From contig CAZXVU010000010.1 of NCBI GenBank assembly GCA_964644465.1, positions 1 to 33,993 on the forward strand: a stretch of 33,993 nucleotides of DNA, written 5' to 3'. This stretch comes from CAZXVU01 sp964644465. Its GTDB lineage: Bacteria; Chlamydiota; Chlamydiia; Chlamydiales; SM23-39. The position numbers were made by a program, and so were the translations under genes. Positions 1 through 8,587 of this stretch are shown one piece after another (positions within the stretch are counted from its first letter, which is position 1; each line of letters opens with the position of its first letter). The notes beneath the pieces are model-generated. The model worked only from the letters and a program-made list of their open reading frames with translations. It did not search any database and had not been told where the DNA came from.

Positions 1-269
1 TGCTGCTACGCAAAAAACACCCTGTTCTTTCGAAATACTTGATGACATGGGGCGCATTTGATTTCATCAATCATATCCTTTATGCCTTCTCAGCATTTTT
101 TACGTCTCCAGCCAATAAAGCACACGATTTTGTCCATCTCTCTCTATTGGGACTCCATCCAACTATTGCAATCGCAAGAATGATTGCCATCCCTGTGCTC
201 CTCAATTTGGGAATCAATGGCCTGCAAAAAAAACCGCATCCATTCAAACTCGTTCCAAGGATTGTTTAG
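1..269 (+). CDS. C-terminal fragment of an unidentified, partly hydrophobic protein
   Basis: The reading frame is open from the first bases of the window to a TAG stop at 267-269, so this is the 3' end of a longer gene that begins upstream rather than a 76-residue gene starting at the TTG/ATG near 39-42. The visible part has aromatic and hydrophobic stretches (roughly residues 30-60 from the TTG) that could form one membrane segment, and ends with a basic tail. I do not recognise a family. It converges on ligA, and the two stop codons overlap by four bases, which supports both ends being real. Confidence 0.5.
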   Translation, partial: LLRKKHPVLSKYLMTWGAFDFINHILYAFSAFFTSPANKAHDFVHLSLLGLHPTIAIARMIAIPVLLNLGINGLQKKPHPFKLVPRIV

Positions 270-2272
270 ATCATCTTTTTAAATTGTTCTTCGGAGAGGA
301 TTGTGATGCCGAGCTCTTTCGCTTTATCGTATTTCGAACCGGGATCGTCGCCGACGAGAACGTAGTCGGTCTTTTTGGAGACGGAGCCAGCGACGTGGCC
401 GCCGCGCTCTTTGATGAGATTCGCCGCTTCATCGCGGGTATAATGCTGAAGAGCGCCAGTGAGGACGAGAGTTTTGCCAGAAAATGCGTGGCCGGTCATT
501 TTTTGTTTGAGCTTCTGGGGCTCGACGCCATGTTTGAGAAGGAGTTTGATCTCTTCGCGGTTGTCAGATTCGGCAAAAAATTCGGCAATGGCCTTTGCGG
601 TCTTTTCACCGATCCCTTCCATAACCACCAGATCTGCTTCTTTCATATGCAAGAGCGTATCGAGGTCTCGGGCTTCTTCTGCAAGGAGCTCTGCAGTTTC
701 CGTGCCGACGTATTTGATCCCAAGACCCATGATGAAGCGGGAAAGGGGGCATTTGCGGGAGGCGTCGATACTTTTGAGTAGATTGTGGATCGATTTTTCT
801 TTGAATCCATCGAGCTTCGCGAGGGCTTTTTCATCGAGGAGATAAATATCGGAGATGCGGCTGATGATTCCTTTATCGACGAGCTGTTCAACCACTTTTT
901 CCCCCATGTGCTCGATGTCCATCGCATGTTTGGATGCAAAATAGATCATCCTCCGCACCCGCTGGCCAACGCATTTTGGATTGGGGCATCGTACAGCGAC
1001 TTCCCCTTTTTGATGGACGACGGGAGTATTGCAGAGGGGGCAATGTTTGGGCATGTGCCAAGGCTTGCTGTCATGGGGCCGTTTTTTGAAATCGACTTTC
1101 ACAACTTGGGGAATCACGTCGCCCGCTTTTTCGATGGCCACCCAGTCTCCGATGCGGATATCTTTGCGGGACACTTCATCCTGGTTGTGGAGAGTCGTGC
1201 GGGAAATCACGCTTCCTGCAAGTCGGACAGGCTCCAATTCTGCAACAGGAGTGAGTACGCCCGTGCGGCCTACTTGGACGACGATGTCATTGATGCGGGT
1301 GTAGGCTTGTTCCGGAGCGAATTTATAAGCGACGGCATAACGGGGCACTTTGCCTGTCGCGCCAAGAATAGAATGGGCCTTGATCTCGTCGACCTTAATC
1401 ACAACTCCGTCGATTTCAAAAGGAAGATGGGGCCTTTCTTTGTGAATTTTTTCAGCAAACTTCATGATGCTGGAAAGATCGTGGCAAACGGCTAAGTGGT
1501 CGGCTTTCGCTATAGGAAGTCCGATTTTTTTTAGATAATGATGCAGGTCATGCTGCGTGTCGACAGGAGATTGCCCTTCTGCGACTCCATACGTCACAAG
1601 ATTGAGCTTTCTTTTAGCCACTTCGCGAGGATCGAGGAGCTTCAATGAGCCTGCAGCTGCATTGCGGGGGTTGGCAAAGACTTCCTCTCCTTCTTCTTCC
1701 CTCTCCGCATTGAGAGAATGGAATGTGGCAAGGCTCATATAGACTTCGCCGCGCACTTCCACGACATCGGGAATGTGGGAGCCTGTGAGTTTTAAGGGAA
1801 CGGACTTGATCGTTTTGACATTCGCCGTGACGTCATCCCCAATTCGGCCATTGCCTCGGGTCAGTGCATGGACAAGCTTCCCCTTTTCATAAAGAAGAGA
1901 GATCGCAGTGCCATCCATTTTCAGCTCGCAGCAAAAAGCGATCTCTTTTTTTTCTAATAATTTGTGAACCCGCTTGATAAAGTCCGCTACCTCTTCTTCA
2001 GAATACGTATTGGCTAGAGACATCATCGGAACTAAATGAGCTTTTTGTTTGAATCCTTCTGTCGGGGCCTCGCTGATGCGCAATGAGGGTGAGTTCGGAA
2101 GAATTTGATCAGGATGGGCCTTTTCATAGTGGATCAAGGCGCTCATTTTTTGATCGTATTCATAATCGGAAATGACCGGTTTCGCTTCGTCGTAATAGTG
2201 TTTGTCGTGATCAATGAGCTCTTCAGCAAGCTCGAGATATTCTCTTTGATTATGGAGGGTGTATTTAGACAA
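266..2272 (-). CDS. ligA: NAD-dependent DNA ligase LigA
   Basis: This enzyme seals nicks in DNA during replication and repair, using NAD+ to adenylate its active-site lysine. The 668-residue length is normal for the family. Domains in order are: an N-terminal Ia/adenylation region with the D-Y-x-YD stretch (about 36-40), the nucleotidyl-transferase motif KMDG with the acceptor Lys118, the 'EIDGVVIK' motif near 286-293, an OB fold, a four-cysteine zinc finger (Cys411, 414, 429, 434), a helix-hairpin-helix region (about 500-585) and a C-terminal BRCT domain (about 590-668). The start overlaps the last eight bases of glgB on the same strand, so translation is probably coupled. It is the last gene of a minus-strand run. 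Confidence 0.97.
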   Translation of the reverse strand: MSKYTLHNQREYLELAEELIDHDKHYYDEAKPVISDYEYDQKMSALIHYEKAHPDQILPNSPSLRISEAPTEGFKQKAHLVPMMSLANTYSEEEVADFIKRVHKLLEKKEIAFCCELKMDGTAISLLYEKGKLVHALTRGNGRIGDDVTANVKTIKSVPLKLTGSHIPDVVEVRGEVYMSLATFHSLNAEREEEGEEVFANPRNAAAGSLKLLDPREVAKRKLNLVTYGVAEGQSPVDTQHDLHHYLKKIGLPIAKADHLAVCHDLSSIMKFAEKIHKERPHLPFEIDGVVIKVDEIKAHSILGATGKVPRYAVAYKFAPEQAYTRINDIVVQVGRTGVLTPVAELEPVRLAGSVISRTTLHNQDEVSRKDIRIGDWVAIEKAGDVIPQVVKVDFKKRPHDSKPWHMPKHCPLCNTPVVHQKGEVAVRCPNPKCVGQRVRRMIYFASKHAMDIEHMGEKVVEQLVDKGIISRISDIYLLDEKALAKLDGFKEKSIHNLLKSIDASRKCPLSRFIMGLGIKYVGTETAELLAEEARDLDTLLHMKEADLVVMEGIGEKTAKAIAEFFAESDNREEIKLLLKHGVEPQKLKQKMTGHAFSGKTLVLTGALQHYTRDEAANLIKERGGHVAGSVSKKTDYVLVGDDPGSKYDKAKELGITILSEEQFKKMI

Positions 2273-4400
2273 ACTCTACCTCGAAGATCATTGCGGCTAG
2301 TGGAGCGAGAGAGATCGTAAAACCCTCTGGATCTATGTCAATTTCTTCATTGAGCTTGTTGGAGCCGCCGAAACGCATTGCATCGGTATTGAAGACTTCC
2401 CGGATCGATTTAACATTTTTGATTTTGATCCAATATTCAGGGAGAAATTCAGGCGTGAAATTATGGACGCAGGCAAGGCTTCGATTGCCATCTTTGCGCA
2501 AATAGGAAATCACACAATTATCTGCATCCGAGAAGTCGATCCACTCATATCCCTGCCATTCAAAATCCCATTTCCAAAGAGCGGAACGATCTAGATAGAA
2601 TTGATTGAGCTCCCGGATCATTTCATAAAGGCCCTGATGAAGCGGAAATTGGAGCAGATACCAATCGATCTGAGCTTTGCAATACCACTCATTCCATTGC
2701 CCTATTTCGCCTCCCATGAAAAGAAGCTTTTTCCCAGGATGGCAGATCATATAGCTATATAGAAGCCGCATATTGGCGAATTTTTGCCAGTCGGGTCCTG
2801 GCATTTTGTCCACGAGGCTTCTTTTTCCATGAACCACTTCATCATGGGAGAGAACCAGCATGAATTTCTCTGAAAATGCGTAGAGCAAACTAAACGTTAG
2901 ATCATTTTGATGGAATCTTCGATAAATCGGATCTTTTGAAAAATAACGCAGTGTATCGTTCATCCACCCCATGTTCCACTTCAAATCGAACCCAAGGCCA
3001 TTCTGATCAACAGAATGGGTAACGCCTGTAAACGAGGAAGATTCCTCTGCAATCATCAGAACGCCAGGGAATCTTTGATGGGCAATGGAGTTGAGATGCT
3101 TTAAGAACTCGATGGCGTCGGTATTGAAATTGCTTCCATCGGGATTGGGAATCCATTCTCCAGGATTTCTTCCATAATCGAGATACACTAACGAGGCTAC
3201 TGCATCAACGCGCAATCCATCGACATGCATCTTATCGAACCAGAAAAGAGCATTTGCGATTAAGAAATTGGAGACTTCTTTTCTTCCGTAATTGAAAATC
3301 GCTGTTTGCCAATGGGGATGGATCCCTTTTCGGGGATCTTCATGCTCATAGAGAGCCGTGCCGTCGAACCGATTTAAAGAATAATCGTCGGTGGGAAAAT
3401 GAGCGGGCACCCAGTCAAGGATGACGCCGATCCCATTTTGATGGAGATGGTCGACAAAAAATTGGAAATCATTCGGTGTTCCATAACGGCTTGTCGCAGA
3501 ATAAAATCCAGTGACTTGATAGCCCCACGATTCATCCAGAGGATGTTCCATGATCGGCATTAATTCCACATGCGTGAACCCCATCTCTTTACAATAGAGA
3601 GCGAGATCCACAGCGATTTGTCGATAATTCGGAAATTCCACCCCATAACTGCGCCAGGAACCTAAATGGACTTCGTAGACATTCATGGGACGGTTTAGTG
3701 ACTGATGAGCGCGGGAAGCCATCCATTTGCCATCATTCCAGCCATACGTATTGACATTGAAAACAATTGAGGCCGTCAATGGCCTGAATTCAGAAAAGAA
3801 AGCGAATGGATCGCTTTTTACACGCACATATCCTTCTTGCGTGTGGATCTCAAACTTGTATTTTTCGCCTTGGACAATCCCAGGAACAAATAATTCCCAA
3901 ACGCCCGATAAGCCCATACTCCGCATCGGAGAGGCTCTTCCATCCCAATGATTGAAATCCCCCACTAAAGAAACGCCTTTTGCATTGGGAGCCCAGACAG
4001 CGAATTGCGTCCCTACAACTCCCATGAAAGTTTTGAGATTGGCGCCGAGCATGCCGTAGAGTTCGTAGTGGCAGCCTTTATTGAATAAAAAGGTGTCAAT
4101 TTCTCCTACCGTCGGCAGAAAAGCATAAGGGTCGTATTCCAGAAGGCCGTTTTGATGGTAGATCTTATAATCTGTTAGGGTAATTTTTTGGGGCAGAGTG
4201 ACTTCAAAAAGTCCTCTTTCATGGATCCGTTTCGCTTCGACAACTTGGCCGAGCACTTCTAGATAGATTTGCTCTCCACCCGGGCGCCAAAGACGGATGA
4301 CTTGCCCTTTTCCCCGATCATGAAGGCCCAAAATATGATGAGGATCATGATGGCGGGATTCCGCTAAGGCCAAAACTTCAGATGGATCAATTGATGACAT
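2265..4400 (-). CDS. glgB: 1,4-alpha-glucan branching enzyme GlgB
   Basis: It forms alpha-1,6 branches in glycogen by cutting and re-attaching alpha-1,4 chains. An N-terminal CBM48/N2 beta domain is followed by the GH13 barrel. Counting from the ATG, the catalytic residues are Asp399 (in DGLRVDAV), Glu452 (in IAEESSS) and Asp520 (in SHDEVVHGK), spaced exactly as in E. coli GlgB. A TTG six bases upstream (4404-4406) is in frame, but the ATG at 4398-4400 is preferred. Neither has a strong Shine-Dalgarno sequence. The gene follows a terminator after the aldo/keto reductase gene, so it may have its own promoter. A weak TATAAG lies just upstream. Its 3' end overlaps ligA by eight bases. Confidence 0.96.
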   Translation of the reverse strand: MSSIDPSEVLALAESRHHDPHHILGLHDRGKGQVIRLWRPGGEQIYLEVLGQVVEAKRIHERGLFEVTLPQKITLTDYKIYHQNGLLEYDPYAFLPTVGEIDTFLFNKGCHYELYGMLGANLKTFMGVVGTQFAVWAPNAKGVSLVGDFNHWDGRASPMRSMGLSGVWELFVPGIVQGEKYKFEIHTQEGYVRVKSDPFAFFSEFRPLTASIVFNVNTYGWNDGKWMASRAHQSLNRPMNVYEVHLGSWRSYGVEFPNYRQIAVDLALYCKEMGFTHVELMPIMEHPLDESWGYQVTGFYSATSRYGTPNDFQFFVDHLHQNGIGVILDWVPAHFPTDDYSLNRFDGTALYEHEDPRKGIHPHWQTAIFNYGRKEVSNFLIANALFWFDKMHVDGLRVDAVASLVYLDYGRNPGEWIPNPDGSNFNTDAIEFLKHLNSIAHQRFPGVLMIAEESSSFTGVTHSVDQNGLGFDLKWNMGWMNDTLRYFSKDPIYRRFHQNDLTFSLLYAFSEKFMLVLSHDEVVHGKRSLVDKMPGPDWQKFANMRLLYSYMICHPGKKLLFMGGEIGQWNEWYCKAQIDWYLLQFPLHQGLYEMIRELNQFYLDRSALWKWDFEWQGYEWIDFSDADNCVISYLRKDGNRSLACVHNFTPEFLPEYWIKIKNVKSIREVFNTDAMRFGGSNKLNEEIDIDPEGFTISLAPLAAMIFEVEFV

Positions 4401-4430
4401 GGCCAAATCTTATATCATGGGCGATTTTTA

Positions 4431-4457
4431 AAAGAAAAAAAAGCAACTTTTTAGTTG
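4431..4457 (-). terminator. Intrinsic terminator of the aldo/keto reductase gene
   Basis: On the minus strand CAACT, a loop of four A, then AGTTG (4457-4444) form a short hairpin followed by eight T, a C and four T. The stop codon of the aldo/keto reductase (4451-4453) lies inside the hairpin. The stem is only five pairs, but the T tract is strong. Confidence 0.6.
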
Positions 4458-5380
4458 GATAGGTTCTTCGGCCAACACTCTTCGTAAGTGAAGTCAAATT
4501 CATCTGTGAAGCCTAAAAAGTCTTCAGTAATCCTGAGCCGTTTGCCAACTCTTGCTTTTTGATCCATTTTATCCATCTCAGATTGCGTGAGATGGAAATC
4601 GAAAACCTCTGTATTTTCTCGGATATGGCGCTGATTGCTGCTAGAGGGCAACGGAAGACATCCATGTTGAATGATCCATCGGAGTGCGATCTGAGAAGGA
4701 GTTTTTTTATATTTTTTTCCGATTTTTGCCAGCAAAGGATCTTTGCCAAGCCCGCCTCGGCCAACAGGAGACCAAGCTTGGACTGCGATCGAATTTTCTT
4801 GGCAGAATTTCACAAGCTCTTGATCAAAAAAGAGAGGGCTCATCTCAATTTGAACCCAGGATATAGGAATTCCAAGTCCCAATACTCGTTTCAGATGGTT
4901 CACAGTGACATTGCTCAAACCAATATGTCGAATTTTCCCTTCAACCCGCAACTCCTCCATTGCCTGGAGAGTCCCTTCAATGGGTATTTCACTATTTGGC
5001 CAATGAAGAAAATAGGCATCGAGATAATTTGTCTCGAGCCTCTCTAATGTAATGGCCAAATCCTTCTTCAAATCTGCAGGAGCGTGCTGATCGCGCCAAA
5101 CTTTTGAAATGAGATAGAACTGCTCCCGACCCAGCTGATTTACCGCTTCGGCGATCGCTTCAAAGTTATCGTAGAATGTCGCTGTATCGAGAATCCGATA
5201 GCCGCAAGCAGCAGCTTGTTCCACTGCAGTCGTACATTCTTTTCCGGCAAGAGGGTACGTTCCAAATCCAATCGTCGGATATTCAACCTGGTCGATCAGA
5301 CAAACAGCTTCCTCTATTTGGATAGGATCACTTGTAAAGCCGCTGGTTGCGATCAGGGAAGTGAGTATTATTTTCAGCAT
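4451..5380 (-). CDS. Aldo/keto reductase with an N-terminal signal-like segment
   Basis: Members of this family reduce aldehydes and ketones with NADPH in a TIM barrel. The catalytic tetrad is visible, counted from the chosen start: Asp65, Tyr70, Lys93 and His126 (in FLHWP). The GFGTYPL opening strand and the 'LPLPSSSNQRHIREN' cofactor segment also fit. The frame is open to 5476, but the ATG at 5380 is preceded eight bases upstream by GGAGA and lies ten bases after the stop of the upstream gene, so the real protein is 309 residues. Its first 17 residues (MLKIILTSLIATSGFTS) look like a cleavable signal peptide, which is odd for this normally cytosolic family. A terminator overlaps its stop codon. 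Confidence 0.88.
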   Translation of the reverse strand: MLKIILTSLIATSGFTSDPIQIEEAVCLIDQVEYPTIGFGTYPLAGKECTTAVEQAAACGYRILDTATFYDNFEAIAEAVNQLGREQFYLISKVWRDQHAPADLKKDLAITLERLETNYLDAYFLHWPNSEIPIEGTLQAMEELRVEGKIRHIGLSNVTVNHLKRVLGLGIPISWVQIEMSPLFFDQELVKFCQENSIAVQAWSPVGRGGLGKDPLLAKIGKKYKKTPSQIALRWIIQHGCLPLPSSSNQRHIRENTEVFDFHLTQSEMDKMDQKARVGKRLRITEDFLGFTDEFDFTYEECWPKNLSN

Positions 5381-5390
5381 AAGTCTCCAT

Positions 5391-6428
5391 TTACTTTTGG
5401 AAGCGATCGAGAAAATATGTTTTCCCTTCTTCAACAAGAAGCGGATCGTGAGAATTTTGCTTCTTCCCTTTTTCATTCAGAGATTTGCGAACGCGGAAAG
5501 ATTTGATCTCAGGGGGCATTTCAAAAATGATATCCCCAGGCGTTGTAGCGCGGATAATGAGGCGCCGCAAAGTCTTTTTCGACCATTCGAAATCGATCTC
5601 GCCGATTCCATTGGCTTTCAGGTGAATCATCCGTCCGCTATCTAATGGCGTAGGCAGAAGAGGAAGAATTTTTAAACGGCGCTCATTTTGTTGGAAAAAG
5701 AGATTGCGCACCATTTTCCCCCCTTCTTGAACGAGAAAAAAACGGTTTCCTTCAGCACTCTCAACAGGAGCGAGTCCTTGATGCTGGTCGTCTACAAGAC
5801 GGGGAATAAAGATTTTTGTGAAGGCTGCCTGTAAAAACGTTTGGATAGCAACTGCGGCTAGATTGCGGTCTTTTGGGATTTCCAAAAGGCGGGCTGTCCC
5901 TTTCAAAGGCTGCGGAGGAATGTAGGGCATTTTTTGGCCCAAGCAGAAAAGAATAGGAAGCATCTCTTTGAGATCGGATCGCTTTTGTACAAGATCCCAA
6001 TTTTGATCTTTATGACTGCCTAAAGAGAGTCTTTCGTGGATCGATTTTTTGACAAAGACCACCTCTTGAGGAAGGTGGAGATGATCTTTTTTCTGAAATG
6101 TTCCATGTGCCGTTCCTTCATAGGAAAGACCTTCTGCGGGAGTTTTTTCAGCAAAGAGATCGAATCCTGAATCGCTCCCTTCAATGCGCAGCCGATAATA
6201 TCCTTCTTTCGCCTTTCCAAAGATCCAAACACAGTTTTTTTCAAGATCCTGCTGCAGAGTGAAATCTTCAATGGGGCCTGTCAGCTTCAGCTTGAGTTCA
6301 ATTTTTCCTCTTCCAATTCGAAGGAGAGTCGGGAACGCCTCGATTTCCCAAGCTGTCCCGGGAATGATGCAAGCGGCGCCAGGAGTATGAGAAAAGGGCA
6401 TTAAACGTTCTGCAATCGATATTTTCAT
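5391..6428 (-). CDS. Conserved hypothetical protein of the glgB neighbourhood
   Basis: A 345-residue soluble protein with no signal peptide or membrane segment, rich in beta-strand-like patterns. I recall a hypothetical gene next to glgB in Chlamydia trachomatis (CT865/CT866) and suspect this is its relative, but could not check that. The C-terminal third (about 265-310, 'IHLKANGIGEIDFEW' followed by a strand-rich stretch) resembles the small beta domain that closes some glycoside hydrolases and phosphorylases (GH65/GH95 type). That is an impression only. The ATG overlaps the stop of mtaB by four bases (ATGA), and the reductase gene follows after ten bases, so it belongs to this operon. Function unknown. 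Confidence 0.75.
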   Translation of the reverse strand: MKISIAERLMPFSHTPGAACIIPGTAWEIEAFPTLLRIGRGKIELKLKLTGPIEDFTLQQDLEKNCVWIFGKAKEGYYRLRIEGSDSGFDLFAEKTPAEGLSYEGTAHGTFQKKDHLHLPQEVVFVKKSIHERLSLGSHKDQNWDLVQKRSDLKEMLPILFCLGQKMPYIPPQPLKGTARLLEIPKDRNLAAVAIQTFLQAAFTKIFIPRLVDDQHQGLAPVESAEGNRFFLVQEGGKMVRNLFFQQNERRLKILPLLPTPLDSGRMIHLKANGIGEIDFEWSKKTLRRLIIRATTPGDIIFEMPPEIKSFRVRKSLNEKGKKQNSHDPLLVEEGKTYFLDRFQK

Positions 6429-7663
6429 GTATGTCCTACAAGTCCATCTGGTTCATTAGCCATGATATTGACTTCGATCAAATCATTGGGGCGATTTGAT
6501 CCTTGGGGCACCCAGACGCGCAAGAAATTCGCTGTATGGCCGCAGAGAAATCCAGGTTTTAAATCTTCGCTATTTTCTAAAAGCACTTCCATGCGCCGTC
6601 CCACGAACCGCTGTCTCAAATCAAACGAACTTTTTTCTGCAAGGCGGAGCAATTCCTGTTTGCGGCGGCGGATCACATCTTGAGGGACTTGGTTTGGGTA
6701 AAGGGCTGCCCGAGTCCTCTTTCGCGTGCTATAAGGAAACATATGCACTTTAGCAAACTTCACTCGATCTACTAAATCGAGCGTTTCGGCAAAATCGGTC
6801 TCGCTTTCTCCGGGAAATCCCACAATGATATCGGTGGTCACGGTAAAATCGGGTTGTCTTTCTAGCATCTTTTCGACAGTCTCAATAAAGATTTGGCGTG
6901 TATATTTCCGGTTCATCCGCTTCAAAATTACATTGGAGCCGGATTGCAACACGATATGCATGCTGGGAGCTGTATGTTGACCCTTCAATACCGCATCTGC
7001 TAAATCATCGTCAACTTCGTCGGGATCGATGGAAGAAATCCTTAAGCGCTTGAGTCCCTCAATCGCATCGACTTCCCGCACAAGATCAGCTAGCCTCCCT
7101 CCCCCATCGAAATCGCCGACATTGATCCCTGTGATGACTACCTCTTTGTAGCCATTCGCGATCAATCCCTTCACTTCTTTGACAACCTCGCTGATCTGCC
7201 TCGATCTCGATCGCCCGCGGACATAAGGGATGATGCAATATGTGCAATAGGAATTGCATCCATCTTGCACTTTCACAAAAGCCCTTGTATGGGCATCAAA
7301 GGCTTGAATGTTGAATTCGGGTAGGTTTTCTTCTTCGGGAAAAAGATGCTCGATGAGCTTTTCTTTCTCTTTATTGGGGATGACCTGGACTCCCAATTGA
7401 TGGAGAACTTCGGGAGAACTTTCAGCCATGCATCCGGTGACTGCGACTTTTGCATTCGGATGTTCTCTGATCAATGACCTGATTTGATGTCTGGATGAGC
7501 TGTCGGCGCTCTCTGTCACGGTGCATGTATTGACGATGCAGAGATCGGCCTCTTCCCCTTCTTTGGCTGCGACATATCCCATCTGGCGCAGCTGGTCTGA
7601 ATAGCCCTGCGACTCATACTGGTTTGTCCTGCAGCCAAGAGTGACGACTTTAAACTTTTTCAT
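6425..7663 (-). CDS. mtaB: tRNA t6A37 methylthiotransferase MtaB-like radical SAM enzyme
   Basis: It would add a methylthio group to N6-threonylcarbamoyladenosine at tRNA position 37. The 412-residue protein has the three N-terminal cluster cysteines (Cys11 in LGCRTNQYES, Cys47 in NTCTV, Cys78 in GCMAE), the radical SAM motif CNSYCTYC (Cys136, 140, 143) and a C-terminal TRAM-like segment. 'GCRTNQYES' is the MtaB-type opening and separates it from MiaB and RimO. The frame is open upstream to 7822, but the homologous N terminus begins at the ATG at 7663, and the region beyond holds a hairpin and the marC promoter. It heads the minus-strand operon. The next gene overlaps by four bases. Confidence 0.92.
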   Translation of the reverse strand: MKKFKVVTLGCRTNQYESQGYSDQLRQMGYVAAKEGEEADLCIVNTCTVTESADSSSRHQIRSLIREHPNAKVAVTGCMAESSPEVLHQLGVQVIPNKEKEKLIEHLFPEEENLPEFNIQAFDAHTRAFVKVQDGCNSYCTYCIIPYVRGRSRSRQISEVVKEVKGLIANGYKEVVITGINVGDFDGGGRLADLVREVDAIEGLKRLRISSIDPDEVDDDLADAVLKGQHTAPSMHIVLQSGSNVILKRMNRKYTRQIFIETVEKMLERQPDFTVTTDIIVGFPGESETDFAETLDLVDRVKFAKVHMFPYSTRKRTRAALYPNQVPQDVIRRRKQELLRLAEKSSFDLRQRFVGRRMEVLLENSEDLKPGFLCGHTANFLRVWVPQGSNRPNDLIEVNIMANEPDGLVGHT

Positions 7664-7703
7664 GAGAGAAATTATGCCATGAGAAAGAGAAAATAGGAAA
7701 TAT

Positions 7704-7767
7704 GAATGCTGAATGCTGAGAACGTCGGGGGCTTCCGCCCCCCGCACCCCCAAAAAAGATTTTTGAA
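7704..7767. repeat. GC-rich hairpin with short direct repeat in the mtaB-marC intergenic region
   Basis: Two direct copies of GAATGCT (about 7704-7717) precede a stem of GGGGGC and GCCCCC with a TTCC loop (7727-7742), then CACCCCC and an A-run/T-run pair (CAAAAA..TTTTTG). The composition differs sharply from the flanks. It resembles dispersed intergenic hairpin repeats seen in many bacteria. Only one copy was seen in this window. Confidence 0.45.
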
Positions 7768-7783
7768 CGGGAGTTCTTCCAAT

Positions 7784-7813
7784 TTGATGAAAATGGAGCT
7801 GGAGGATTAGAAT
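7784..7813 (+). promoter_or_regulatory. Candidate sigma-70-type promoter of marC
   Basis: TTGATG (7784-7789) and TAGAAT (7808-7813) are separated by 18 bases, each close to the consensus hexamers. The ATG of marC follows 30 bases after the -10 box, with GAAGG upstream of the start. Confidence 0.5.
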
Positions 7814-7842
7814 GGGGGGCATTTATTGAAGGTTATCAAAAT

Positions 7843-8466
7843 ATGAACATCTCTGCTGACGCCTCCTTTTTAACCATTACGACGGCCATTTTTTTCGTGT
7901 TAAACGCCACGGGCCAGATTCCCCTCTTCTTGGCGATGCTTGCCCCTTACGACCATAAAAGGCAGCTCAGGATCATCACCCGAGAATTGATCTTCGCTTT
8001 GATCATCCTGTTGATGTTCACTTTCTTTGGCGACAAGCTTCTGGAAGTCCTCGGCATCACCCGTCCTATCATCGGGATCGCCGGCGGAATCCTTCTCTTT
8101 TTGATTTCCCTGACTATGATCTTTCCTAAAACAGTCAAAGACAACGGCGACAAGCCCGCTTTACACGAGCCGATGATCATTCCTCTAGCTATACCTGTGA
8201 TTACAGGACCTGGTTCAATCACTACTGTCATGCTTTATTCCCATGAAACAGGAATGCCTCTCATGGTCGCTGCAGCTGCCTTCTGCGCCTGGGTCCCCTC
8301 TCTCATCATTCTTTTGCTGGGTTCTTACATCAAGAAAATTTTGGGTGAAAAAGGGCTTGTGGCTGTTGAGCGGCTCGGTGGAATGCTCGTCTGCTTGATC
8401 GGCATCCAAATGTTGATGAGCGGTATCCTTCTCCTCGTAAAAGAATATTTCAACATCGGAACTTAG
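7843..8466 (+). CDS. MarC/YhgN family integral membrane protein
   Basis: A 207-residue inner-membrane protein with about six hydrophobic segments and the family features 'NATGQIPLFLA' near residues 21-31 and 'PLAIPVITGPGSITTVM' near 112-128. The biochemical role of the MarC family is not settled. The older link with multiple antibiotic resistance is not supported by genetics. I recall an orthologue annotated yhgN (CT852) in Chlamydia. It has its own candidate promoter and is followed by a strong terminator, so it is probably monocistronic. Confidence 0.9.
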   Translation: MNISADASFLTITTAIFFVLNATGQIPLFLAMLAPYDHKRQLRIITRELIFALIILLMFTFFGDKLLEVLGITRPIIGIAGGILLFLISLTMIFPKTVKDNGDKPALHEPMIIPLAIPVITGPGSITTVMLYSHETGMPLMVAAAAFCAWVPSLIILLLGSYIKKILGEKGLVAVERLGGMLVCLIGIQMLMSGILLLVKEYFNIGT

Positions 8467-8474
8467 GATTTGTT

Positions 8475-8509
8475 GGGAGGATACCCGTTCAATATCCTCC
8501 CCTTTCTTT
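8475..8509 (+). terminator. Intrinsic terminator of marC
   Basis: A perfect nine-pair stem (GGGAGGATA at 8475-8483, TATCCTCCC at 8493-8501) with a nine-base loop is followed by CTTTCTTT. It begins nine bases after the marC stop codon. Confidence 0.85.
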
Positions 8510-8561
8510 AAGGCGATTCCAATAATTCTTGCTCTGAATAATCGAATAAAATAATCTCTTG

Positions 8562-8581
8562 CCTCCTAAATCATCAGGAGG
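8562..8581 (+). promoter_or_regulatory. Hairpin that can mask the ribosome binding site of the peroxiredoxin gene
   Basis: CCTCCT (8562-8567) is exactly complementary to the perfect Shine-Dalgarno AGGAGG (8576-8581), with an eight-base loop. The ATG follows at 8588. If the leader includes both arms, the ribosome binding site would be paired. No thermometer or riboswitch family was recognised. Confidence 0.45.
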
Positions 8582-8587
8582 GCTTTT

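Noticed and set aside
785..1495. A 236-codon open frame on the plus strand within ligA, and others of 128-165 codons beside it
   Set aside because: They lie entirely antisense to the well-supported ligA, lack recognisable domains and follow its codon pattern.
7664..7822. N-terminal extension of MtaB
   Set aside because: The added residues are encoded by a GC-rich hairpin and the marC promoter region and do not match the family, which begins MKKFKVVTLGC.
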